From contig JAEXBN010000032.1 in NCBI GenBank assembly GCA_023394045.1, positions 1-34,931 on the forward strand: a stretch of 34,931 nt of DNA, in the 5' to 3' direction. Below the pieces are notes generated by a model. That model was not told where the DNA came from, did not search any database, and was given only the letters and a program-made list of their open reading frames with translations. Positions 1 to 6,947 of this stretch are shown here, in pieces. A program made the translations under genes and the position numbers. Source of the DNA: Bacillota bacterium. GTDB lineage: Bacteria > Bacillota > Clostridia > Tissierellales > Peptoniphilaceae. Positions within the stretch are counted from its first letter, which is position 1; each line of letters starts with the position of its first letter.

Positions 1-19
1 TGAGGCGTTGAGGCGGTGG

Positions 20-934
20 GACTCAGTGGGAAAAGTTGGAAAGGCACAAAATCCACTGAGCCGAGGGGCGCAAGCCTCAGTGAGAAAAGCCGAAAATGTG
101 CCAAACTCACTGAGGGCGAACGGCATACGCCTCAGTGTGAAAAGTGGAAAATGCGAGAAACCCACTGAGGCGGAGCGTGGATGGACTCAGTGTGAAAAGT
201 CAAAAATGTGCCAAACTCACTGAGTCGAGGGGTGCAAGACTCATTGAGAAAAGCCGAAAATGTGACAAACCCACTGAGGGCGAACGGCATAAGGCTCAGT
301 GAGAAATGATGAAAATGCAAGAAACCCACTGAGGCGCGAGGCGGCGGGACTCAGTGAGGAAAACCCCAAATGTGCCAAACCCACTGAGAGCGAATAGCAC
401 AGGTCTCAGTAAGAAAAGTGGAAAATGCAAGAAACCCACTGAGTCGAAGCGGCGTATGACTCAGTGTGAAAAGCTGAAAATGCACAAAACCCACTGAGCC
501 GAGGGGCGCAAGCCTCAGTGAGAAAAGCCCAAAATGCGAGAAACCCACTGAGTCGGAGCGTGGATGGACTCAGTGAGAAAAGCTGGAAAGGCACAAAATC
601 CACTGAGTCGAGGGGCGCAAGCCTCAGTGAGAAAAGCTAAAAATGTGCCAAACTCACTGAGTCGAGGGGGTGCAAGACTCAGTGGGAAAAGCTGGAAAGG
701 CACCAAATCCACTGAGTCGAAGCGGCGTATGACTCAGTGGGAAAAGTGGAAAATGCATAAGACCCACTGAGGCGAGGCGCGGTGAGTCTCAGTGTGAAAA
801 GCTGAAAACGCACAAAAGGCACTGAGGCGGAGCGTGGATGGACTCAGTGAGAAAAGCCCAAAATGTGCCAAACCAACTGAGAGCGAACGGCGTAATCCCC
901 AGTGAGCAAAGCCAAAAAGGCACAGCTCACTGAG
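20..934. repeat. Tandem array of 17 hairpin-bearing units, 54-55 bp period
   Basis: Seventeen consecutive units each carry CTCAGTG, about 25 bases of A-rich sequence (GAGAAAAGC..AAAATG), then CACTGAG, so every unit can fold into a short stem that reaches 9 bp where CTCAGTGGG faces CCCACTGAG. The cores are separated by 14-16 base GC-rich spacers. The spacers fall into a few recurring classes that are not adjacent to each other: GAGGGGCGCAAG near 61, 499 and 608; GCGAACGGCAT near 115 and 279; GGAGCGTGGATGG near 170, 553 and 827; TCGAAGCGGCGTATGA near 444 and 717. The period alternates between 54 and 55, so reading frames shift from unit to unit and the open frames here are not convincing genes. 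The array begins at or before the window edge. Function unknown. Confidence 0.95.
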
Positions 935-1159
935 GCACGGTCGACGCAATCGCATTCGCGCGCCATGTGGAGATCAAAAAGCGGATGGAAGCCAGCATGA
1001 CCGACAGCCATTTCGGATGCAAAACAAGCCTCGAGGTGGGAACAGTTCATCGATGTGGCGGATTCTTCGACGCGTCAGCGCTCGTTATTTTTTATATGAT
1101 TTGTATTTCACTTATCCTTTTTTACGATTTATGTTTTGCCTAAGTCTTATTGAAGAGCC

Positions 1160-2128
1160 TTATTGAGGAGCGCTCGCACTGTCTTCTTGTCCGTAATATT
1201 TTTTTAGAGATTTTAGATATTGTTTTGCTAATGCCGGAAGAGGACGGTTTTTCTGGTAGATAGCGCAGAACATGCCTTTGCAGTCGGCGGAGTCCGCATA
1301 GAATTCGTCAGGAAGCGGGAGAGTCACAAGCTGCATTTGTTCTTTTTGTTCGCGTACGTCAAAGAGGCCAAAGCTGAGAAAGTCGGTGCGAATGAGCAGA
1401 TCGCGGAGGGCTGCCCGGCTGGTGATTTGTACGACTTGGGACATCTCGTTGACATGAAGGCGGTTGGCGGCATCAGAATAAATATTTTCGAGAAGGTGAT
1501 TGCGGGCATCAATGGCCGACTCATAAAAGACGAAGCCGTACTGGCGGATGGCATCTAGGGTGAGGGGTGTTTGGCGTGTCAGGAGCGGATGCCCGGTGCG
1601 GGCGAGAAGATAGATGGGCGAGCGGGCAATGATTTCGAAGGCGATATGGTTGCTGGAGAGAATTTCCTGGGCGGCATTCCATGAGGAATGACTGAGAAGG
1701 AGGACTCCGAGATCGGCCATGCCTGTATAAACATCGGTAATGACCTCGTAATTATTGGTTTCCGAAAAAGAACAGCGAAGCTGTTGATCGGGGATTTCTT
1801 GCAGCATCCGCACCAGGGCATCGAAAGGATGCGTGAAAGATTTGGCGGAGATGCGCATTTTTGCAGGTTCAGGTTGGGATGAAAAGGAATGTTCAAAGGA
1901 ATCAATGTCTTGAAGTAAGATGCGAGCCTTTTCAATAAAATTTTTGCCATCGTCGGTGAGAGTGACGCCATGGCGGCTGCGGGTGAAAAGCCGCATTCCC
2001 GTTGCGCCCTCGCAGTCTTTGAGGACTTTACTGAGGTAGGGTTGAGAGACATAGAGATTTTGAGCGGCTTTTGAAATGGAATGACATGCTGCAATTTCAA
2101 CGAGATAGCGGAGTTTTTGGATATTCAT
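1160..2128 (-). CDS. LysR-family transcriptional regulator
   Basis: A 322-residue protein of usual LysR length. Residues 1-60 form the winged helix-turn-helix (MNIQKLRYLVEIA start, then ISKAAQNLYVSQPYLSKVLK and RLFTRSRHGVTLTDDG). The remainder, about 90-300, fits the effector-binding periplasmic-binding-protein-like fold. It lies divergent from the M20 hydrolase across a 429-base gap, the usual arrangement for a LysR protein controlling its neighbour, so it is the likely regulator of the hydrolase/membrane-protein operon. The inducer cannot be read from sequence; a substrate or product of the hydrolase is an inference. The family is certain, the target probable. Confidence 0.93.
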   Translation of the reverse strand: MNIQKLRYLVEIAACHSISKAAQNLYVSQPYLSKVLKDCEGATGMRLFTRSRHGVTLTDDGKNFIEKARILLQDIDSFEHSFSSQPEPAKMRISAKSFTHPFDALVRMLQEIPDQQLRCSFSETNNYEVITDVYTGMADLGVLLLSHSSWNAAQEILSSNHIAFEIIARSPIYLLARTGHPLLTRQTPLTLDAIRQYGFVFYESAIDARNHLLENIYSDAANRLHVNEMSQVVQITSRAALRDLLIRTDFLSFGLFDVREQKEQMQLVTLPLPDEFYADSADCKGMFCAIYQKNRPLPALAKQYLKSLKKYYGQEDSASAPQ

Positions 2129-2142
2129 GGAAGACCTCTTTT

Positions 2143-2228
2143 ATGGTTCAACATGGGGCGAAACAGGGATCGCGTCGGATGAAACATGGTTCAACATGGG
2201 GTGAAACAGGGTTCAGCGTGGGATTAAA
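2143..2228. repeat. Two-copy direct repeat, 43 bp period, in the LysR/M20 gap
   Basis: ATGGTTCAACATGGGG(C/T)GAAACAGGG occurs at 2143 and again at 2186, with a looser third echo near 2211 (GTTCAGCGTGGG). It lies just upstream of the lysR start on the opposite strand. The gap 2129-2557 otherwise holds a second repeat family (2445-2520) and no recognisable gene; clear promoter boxes were not identified. The repeat could carry regulator sites, but its form matches the other private intergenic repeats in this window. Confidence 0.75.
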
Positions 2229-2444
2229 TGGGGTTTGCCGTTGGGTTATGTGGTGCTTTTGGGGTGGTGGCGAAGAGCTTTGCGGTAGTTTTAGCTTACG
2301 GTTGAAGTGGTCATGTTGTCCTTTGTCTCGTTTGTATAACCTTCTTGTTATGGAGTGAGAGTTCATTCGTCTTTTTCAAAATGAAATCGATTGCGTATTC
2401 TGATGATATCAAAAATTGCGTCTCTTGATGCAATCAAAGGGAGT

Positions 2445-2520
2445 TTGGAAGTGCAATCCAAAAAAAGTTGGAAATGCAATCCAAAAGAGCTGGAAATGCG
2501 ATCAAAAGGAACTGGGAAAT
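2445..2520. repeat. Short tandem repeat, about 23 bp period, upstream of the M20 gene
   Basis: Units of the form (A/C)TGGAAATGCAATCCAAAAG start at about 2445, 2468, 2490 and 2511, with a decayed unit just before (GATGCAATCAAAGGG). The array runs almost to the ribosome site of the M20 gene. Its open frame lengthens the M20 reading frame from a TTG at 2468, but that extension is translated repeat and is probably not part of the protein. Confidence 0.8.
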
Positions 2521-2557
2521 CGAAGGCTCCGAAATGAGGGAAAGAAAGGGGGAGATC

Positions 2558-3994
2558 ATGGAGATTAAGACGTTGATTGAGTGGGCTGTGGAGGAAAAAA
2601 GAGACAAGATCATCGATCTCAGCAATGCGGTGTTTGATCTGGCAGAACTGGGATTTCGAGAGAAAAAAACGGTCGCAAAGTTCGTTGAGGTGTTGCGCGG
2701 CGAAGGATTTGATGTGGAAGAGGGATTGGACGAGATGCCTACAGCATTCCGTGCCAGTTATGGAACGGGACAGCCAGTGATTGCGTATTTGGCAGAGTAT
2801 GATGCACTTCCGGAGTTATCGCAACAAGCTGGAAGTGCGAAGCGATGCGCAGCGGAGGGAGCGAATCCGGATGGGCATGGTTGCGGCCATAATTTGCTGG
2901 GCGCCGGATGTCTGGCGGCGGCATTGGCGCTGAAATCTTATCTGGAAGAGAATCCCGGGAAGGGAACGGTGGCGCTGTTCGGATGTCCCAGTGAAGAAAA
3001 AGGAAACGCCAAAACATTTCTTGCTAGAGATGGCTACTTTGATGGGGTGGATGTTGGATATTCGTGGCATCCCATGGATGTAAGCGGAATCGCAGGATAT
3101 TCATCGCTGGCGAATGTGAGTGCATTTTTTCGATTTAATGGAACGGCATCGCACGCGGCCGCGGCACCGGAGAAGGGGCGGAGCGCCTTGGATGCAGCGG
3201 AGCTGATGAGCGTCGGGGTGAATTATCTGCGCGAGCACATCATTCCGGAAGCGCGGGTGCATTACGCCTATCGCGATGCGGGCGGGATCGCCCCGAATGT
3301 GGTGCAGAGCAGCAGCTGCGTGCATTATATGATTCGCGCACCGAAGCTGGGCGATGTGCAGGAAATTTTTGATCGGGTCAGGAAGGTCGCGCAGGGGGCG
3401 GCACTCATGACTGAGACAGAGATGAGCGTGGAACTTTATTCCGGGGTGTCGGAATTTCTTCCGAATCATATCGTCAGCGAGAGCGTCTTCCGCGCCATGG
3501 AAGCGGTGGGAATGCCGCAATTTAATGAGGAAGAACGCCGATGGGCAAGGGACTTCTTTAAGGCCAGCGATGTGGGAGAGGCACTGGAAAAGAAGATCCG
3601 CATGGTCAGGAATCGCTATGGGGAAGAGAAGCTCGCTTTCCCCGTAGACGATGCGGTGCGTCCGATCGACTGGGGCGGCACGCCAATGGCAGCATCGACA
3701 GATGTTGGCGATGCCAGTCAGGTGATGCCGATGGCGCTTTTGGTGATGGGAAGCGCAGTGATGGGAACGGCGGCGCATACGTGGCAGATGACGGCGCAGG
3801 GGAAGAGTCCCATCGCTTTGAAGATGATGCTGCAGGCGGGGAAAATTCTTGCACTGTCCGGAGCGGAGATGTGCACGCATCCGGAGTTGGTTCAGATGGC
3901 AAAAGAGGAGAGGGACAAGGCGAACGGCGGGCATTATCTCAGCCCGATTCCAGCAGACTTGAAACCGCGGCTGGAAGATGAGGATTGCGTTTGA
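2558..3994 (+). CDS. M20-family amidohydrolase, AbgB-like
   Basis: A 478-residue zinc-dependent amidohydrolase of the M20 peptidase family, closest in form to the AbgB subunit that cleaves p-aminobenzoyl-glutamate. Visible metal and catalytic motifs are AEYDALPE, HGCGHN, the paired glutamates in GCPSEEKGNAK and YSWHP; a dimerisation domain follows (ASHAAAAPEKGRSALDA) and a C-terminal AAHTWQMTAQGKS block. The start at 2558 is chosen because AAGGGGG sits six bases upstream; an earlier in-frame TTG at 2468 lies inside a tandem repeat. The enzyme is cytoplasmic (no signal peptide). Its downstream partners are membrane proteins, suggesting uptake of the substrate. A short extra stretch (GSAKRCAAEGANPD) precedes the HGCGHN motif. 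The substrate is uncertain: an aminoacyl conjugate or dipeptide is as likely as aminobenzoyl-glutamate. Confidence 0.9.
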   Translation: MEIKTLIEWAVEEKRDKIIDLSNAVFDLAELGFREKKTVAKFVEVLRGEGFDVEEGLDEMPTAFRASYGTGQPVIAYLAEYDALPELSQQAGSAKRCAAEGANPDGHGCGHNLLGAGCLAAALALKSYLEENPGKGTVALFGCPSEEKGNAKTFLARDGYFDGVDVGYSWHPMDVSGIAGYSSLANVSAFFRFNGTASHAAAAPEKGRSALDAAELMSVGVNYLREHIIPEARVHYAYRDAGGIAPNVVQSSSCVHYMIRAPKLGDVQEIFDRVRKVAQGAALMTETEMSVELYSGVSEFLPNHIVSESVFRAMEAVGMPQFNEEERRWARDFFKASDVGEALEKKIRMVRNRYGEEKLAFPVDDAVRPIDWGGTPMAASTDVGDASQVMPMALLVMGSAVMGTAAHTWQMTAQGKSPIALKMMLQAGKILALSGAEMCTHPELVQMAKEERDKANGGHYLSPIPADLKPRLEDEDCV

Positions 3995-4023
3995 GAGGGA
4001 GATGGAAAATTCAGACTCACATG

Positions 4024-4110
4024 AATCAGACAAGTCTTAATCCGACAAGCATCATCAATCCGATAAACATCAATCGATATGACAAATATGAATCAATCCG
4101 ACAGACATTA
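4024..4110. repeat. Degenerate short direct repeats in the M20/DUF5058 gap
   Basis: Variants of AATC(C/A)GACAAGCATCA and AATCCGATAAACATCA recur four to five times at roughly 16-25 base intervals between the M20 stop and the ribosome site of the next gene (AGAGGGGAGG before 4128). They are imperfect. No hairpin terminator is visible here, so the two genes are probably co-transcribed. Confidence 0.6.
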
Positions 4111-4127
4111 ACAGAGGGGAGGACAAC

Positions 4128-4838
4128 ATGACACATATGGACTTAGCCAACAGCAAGACGATGCTCTTTCTGTGCAGTGTGACGATTTTGGTGGTTTTGT
4201 TGCAGCCGGTGCTTTTTGCTCTGGTGGCGGTGAAGCGTGGGAAAGCGTTAGGAATGCCGATGGAGGAGTTGAAGGAGACGGCGCGGAGCAGTGCGGTGTT
4301 TTCCATTATTCCTTCGCTGCCGATTGTGGTGAGCTATTTGATGTTGGTTCCGCTACTGGGGCGCTATTTTCCGTGGCTGAGGCTGAGTGTTGTTGGTTCG
4401 GCGGCGTATGAAACGATGATTGCGGATCTGGCGGCGAAGGCGTTTGGGATGGAATCAATGGCGGTGGAACATATTCCTCTTCCGACGTTTATTCAGATCT
4501 TGTTTGTGGTATCGATCGGCATTCTGGGCGGAAATCTCTTTAATTTGATTTTTCTTAAAACCTATGACCGCGGGGTGGAGAAGGTAAAGAAGAGGAACGC
4601 GACGATGGTGCCGATCCTGACCGGAGCGATGCTTTTAGGTCTTTATGGGACGATGGCGACGCCCTATCTGGTGAATTTCTCAAATTTACCGGGGATCGCA
4701 GCGATGGCTGGGGCGGGAATTGCCGCCCTGATCCTCCAGCGCATTTCAGCGCACCGGCCGAAGCTGCGCGAGTTTTCGTTTTCGATCAGCATGTTGGCAG
4801 GGATGCTGTGCTGTTGCCTTTTTAGCGCTCTGATTTGA
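4128..4838 (+). CDS. DUF5058-type multi-pass membrane protein
   Basis: A 236-residue hydrophobic protein with about five to six membrane segments (about 13-35, 57-77, 125-146, 160-185, 190-205, 215-236). The opening (MDLANSKTMLFLCSVTILVV), the ETARSSAVFSIIPSLPIVVS segment and the RLSVVGSAAYE segment resemble the DUF5058 family, which I know as a frequent neighbour of M20 peptidases. It is preceded by a good ribosome site (AGAGGGGAGGACAAC) and lies 133 bases behind the M20 gene. The inferred role is membrane transport of the substrate or product of the hydrolase; no biochemical function is established for the family. The family call rests on remembered resemblance and context. Confidence 0.72.
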   Translation: MTHMDLANSKTMLFLCSVTILVVLLQPVLFALVAVKRGKALGMPMEELKETARSSAVFSIIPSLPIVVSYLMLVPLLGRYFPWLRLSVVGSAAYETMIADLAAKAFGMESMAVEHIPLPTFIQILFVVSIGILGGNLFNLIFLKTYDRGVEKVKKRNATMVPILTGAMLLGLYGTMATPYLVNFSNLPGIAAMAGAGIAALILQRISAHRPKLREFSFSISMLAGMLCCCLFSALI

Positions 4839-4910
4839 GAAAATACTTGATGTTGAGAGGCGCATTGATTTTTGAAGAAAATCTGAGCTTGTGGGTGAAG
4901 CAGGATTTGC

Positions 4911-5061
4911 GAGAGGGAGAATGGCGCCGGAGCGGAGCAAAAATTTGCGAGATGGAGAATGGCGCTGGAGCGAAGCAAAAATTTGTGAGATGGGAAATGG
5001 CGCCGGAGCGAAGCAAAAATTTGTGAGGGGGAATGGCGCCGGAGCGGAGCAAGAATTTGAA
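4911..5061. repeat. Four-copy tandem repeat, 37-38 bp period
   Basis: Units start at about 4911, 4949, 4987 and 5025, each reading GAGA..GGGAGAATGGCGCCGGAGCG(G/A)AGCAAAAATTTG with few differences. The array fills most of the 4839-5104 gap between two membrane-protein genes and adds a spurious in-frame N-terminal extension to the downstream gene. Its GGAGCGGAGC and GAGCGAAGC segments loosely resemble the spacers of the large array at 20-934, but the rest of the unit is unrelated. Confidence 0.92.
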
Positions 5062-5104
5062 AGACAAAACCTGCAAGACAACACCGAAACGAAAGGAGAT
5101 GGAA

Positions 5105-5851
5105 ATGAGCCATACTAACAATACACCAAAAAGGGAAGGGGAGGTTCATCAAGCAAAGCAAGAAGGACCCGTGATCAACGTAGATCATGACCATATCTTT
5201 TTTAATAAAATTCATCGTCTGGGTCGAATGACGGTGCTGATGGCGCTTCTTTGTTTTATTGGATTGGCGTTTGCGCTGAGCTGGATTCAAGGCATACCGT
5301 TTGATGTGGCGGCGGCGCTGAAAAATGGAATTCCGATTCTTCTGATGTTTACGATTGCCGGTGTGATCGAAAACCTTTCCTTTGCGCCCATCATCGGGTG
5401 CGGGGCGCTCTATATGGCGTGTATTACCGGAAACCTCAGCAACATGAAAGCGCCGGCGGCGATTAGCGCGATGGATGCGTCAGAGCATCAGCCGGGAACT
5501 CCGCAGGGGGATGTGATTTCCATGATCGCGGTTTGTGCTTCGACGTTGGTGACCGTGAGCATTGTACTGGCAGGAATGCTGTTCTTAGCGCCGATTGTTG
5601 CACCGATTTATCACAATGCTTTTTTGAAGCCGGCATTTCAAAACATCGTTCCCGCACTGTTCGGAGCGCTTTTGTTTCCACAGATTGCGAAGGCGCCGAA
5701 ACAGGCGGCGATCGCGATCCTTTGTCCCGTGGTGATTCGTTTGCTCACAGGGCCGGCCTTTTGGAGCGCAAACTCAAGTTACGTGATGGTCGGCGTGATC
5801 GCAGTGACCGTGTGGTCTTCCTGGCAGATGCGCCGCCATGGGATGATCTGA
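5105..5851 (+). CDS. Unrecognised multi-pass membrane protein, partner of the DUF5058 protein
   Basis: A 248-residue protein. A polar N-terminus of about 35 residues, including VDHDHIFFNKIHRLGRM, is followed by roughly six membrane segments (about 40-60, 75-105, 140-172, 182-197, 203-219, 224-240). The start at 5105 has AAAGGAG six bases upstream; a longer frame from 5033 only adds translated tandem repeat. I do not recognise a family with confidence. Its place directly after the DUF5058 gene in the same direction suggests the two form one membrane complex or transporter serving the M20 hydrolase. The histidine pair in the N-terminal segment could bind metal, but that is speculation. No terminator is obvious before the two-component genes. 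Confidence 0.75.
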   Translation: MSHTNNTPKREGEVHQAKQEGPVINVDHDHIFFNKIHRLGRMTVLMALLCFIGLAFALSWIQGIPFDVAAALKNGIPILLMFTIAGVIENLSFAPIIGCGALYMACITGNLSNMKAPAAISAMDASEHQPGTPQGDVISMIAVCASTLVTVSIVLAGMLFLAPIVAPIYHNAFLKPAFQNIVPALFGALLFPQIAKAPKQAAIAILCPVVIRLLTGPAFWSANSSYVMVGVIAVTVWSSWQMRRHGMI

Positions 5852-6007
5852 TGTTGCACAACAGCTATGTTGTTTTTGTGTCCATGCTTTTGCAGGGGCG
5901 TCCGCTGCATTCCTGACCATCTTTTTGCCTCGTCATGCCGCCGCATGCGGGGGTATGCACCGATGCAAGGATGCCCATCGATCCGAATTTAAGAAAAGAT
6001 TAAGAGA

Positions 6008-6042
6008 TAGCCGGTTGTCGCGATGCGGACACCGGCTATACT
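6008..6042 (+). promoter_or_regulatory. Promoter overlapped by a hairpin upstream of the response regulator
   Basis: TTGTCG at 6015 and TATACT at 6037 are separated by 16 bases, a good sigma-A type promoter. An inverted repeat, AGCCGGTTGTC against GACACCGGCT, spans the spacer and the -35 box. It could be an operator, for example for autoregulation by the response regulator, or a weak terminator of the upstream operon; there is no following T-run. The rest of the 5852-6111 gap shows nothing else recognisable. Confidence 0.65.
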
Positions 6043-6111
6043 AATATCAATAAAGACCATCAAGGCACTGAAAGGATCAAAAAGAAATTGAACTGTTGTT
6101 GAGGAGGCGCG

Positions 6112-6855
6112 ATGAACGAGCAAAAACGCCATATTCTGGTTTGTGATGATGATGCGGATGTGGTTCGAGCCATCGAGATCTATCTGGAGCGGGAAGGGTT
6201 TCTTGTGTACTCCGCATACAATGGGAAGCAGGCGCTGGACGTTTTGGAGAGGGAACCGATCCATCTCGTGATTATGGATATTATGATGCCGTTGATGGAT
6301 GGGTTGGAGACGCTGTCGGAGATTCGGAAAACTCGATCCATCCCGGTCATCCTGCTCTCGGCGAAGGGGGAACATGAAGATAAGATTGCCGGGCTGATGG
6401 AAGGCGCAGATGATTATGTGACCAAACCGTTCGATGCGCAGGAATTGATTGCTCGCGTTAAAAGTCAGTTTCGCCGTTATATGAGCTATGGCGAATATGA
6501 TCCGGAGGGAGAGAGCGAAAAGCTGATTCTGAGGCAGGACTCCCTGGTGATGGATATTCGCGCCCGAACCGTCGAAGTGGATGGAACGCTGCGGAACCTG
6601 ACACCGATGGAATTCGATCTGCTGCGCTTCCTGATGGAGCATCCGGGCGAGGTGTTTTCGAGTGAGGCGATCTATGAAGCCGTTTGGAAAGAAAATCCGG
6701 CGGGATCGGTGACGACGGTGGCGGTGCATATCCGACATATTCGGGAAAAAATTGAAATCAATCCGCGCGATCCCCGGTTTTTGAAAGTGGTCTGGGGAAG
6801 GGGATATTGTATTGCCATTCAGCCGGATCCTCAGCGCGAGAGGAGCGGCCAGTAG
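6112..6855 (+). CDS. OmpR/VanR-type response regulator
   Basis: A 247-residue two-domain response regulator. The receiver domain (about 6-120) has the acidic cluster CDDD, phosphoacceptor Asp56 in MDIMMP, LLSAKG and Lys105 in YVTKPFD. The C-terminal winged-helix DNA-binding domain (about 145-240) contains LTPMEFDLLRFLMEHPGEVFS and VAVHIRHIREKIE, ending in VVWGRGYCI. A promoter lies about 70 bases upstream and the sensor kinase follows after 92 bases, so the two form a pair. No target gene is evident from the window; similar pairs respond to cell-envelope stress or antibiotics. Confidence 0.96.
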   Translation: MNEQKRHILVCDDDADVVRAIEIYLEREGFLVYSAYNGKQALDVLEREPIHLVIMDIMMPLMDGLETLSEIRKTRSIPVILLSAKGEHEDKIAGLMEGADDYVTKPFDAQELIARVKSQFRRYMSYGEYDPEGESEKLILRQDSLVMDIRARTVEVDGTLRNLTPMEFDLLRFLMEHPGEVFSSEAIYEAVWKENPAGSVTTVAVHIRHIREKIEINPRDPRFLKVVWGRGYCIAIQPDPQRERSGQ

Positions 6856-6947
6856 AAAAGTGAGAAGCTGAGAGCAGAGCTGAGAGAATAAGAAAAAAGA
6901 TCAACGTTTTTGAGATGAGAAGAGGAGAGAAGAGAAGGGAGATTGCG

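Noticed and set aside
20..934. CRISPR array
   Set aside because: Units are too diverged, spacers are only 14-16 bases and recur, there are no cas genes nearby, and the core carries its own internal inverted repeat.
132..955. Minus-strand repeat proteins with MGFSHFGLFSL-like motifs
   Set aside because: The mostly 55-base period shifts frame each unit, every open frame is short, and no ribosome sites are seen; these are translated repeats.
935..1120. Plus-strand open stretch (VDAIAFARHVEIKKRMEASM) after the large array
   Set aside because: It looks mildly protein-like and could be a gene remnant, but has no start, no ribosome site and no family I can name. The 935-1159 stretch is otherwise empty.
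2468..2557. Longer N-terminus of the M20 hydrolase from a TTG codon
   Set aside because: The extension is translated 23-bp tandem repeat; the ATG at 2558 has a good ribosome site and fits the family start.
5033..5104. Longer N-terminus of the unrecognised membrane protein
   Set aside because: It translates the 37-38 bp repeat; the start at 5105 has AAAGGAG at correct spacing.
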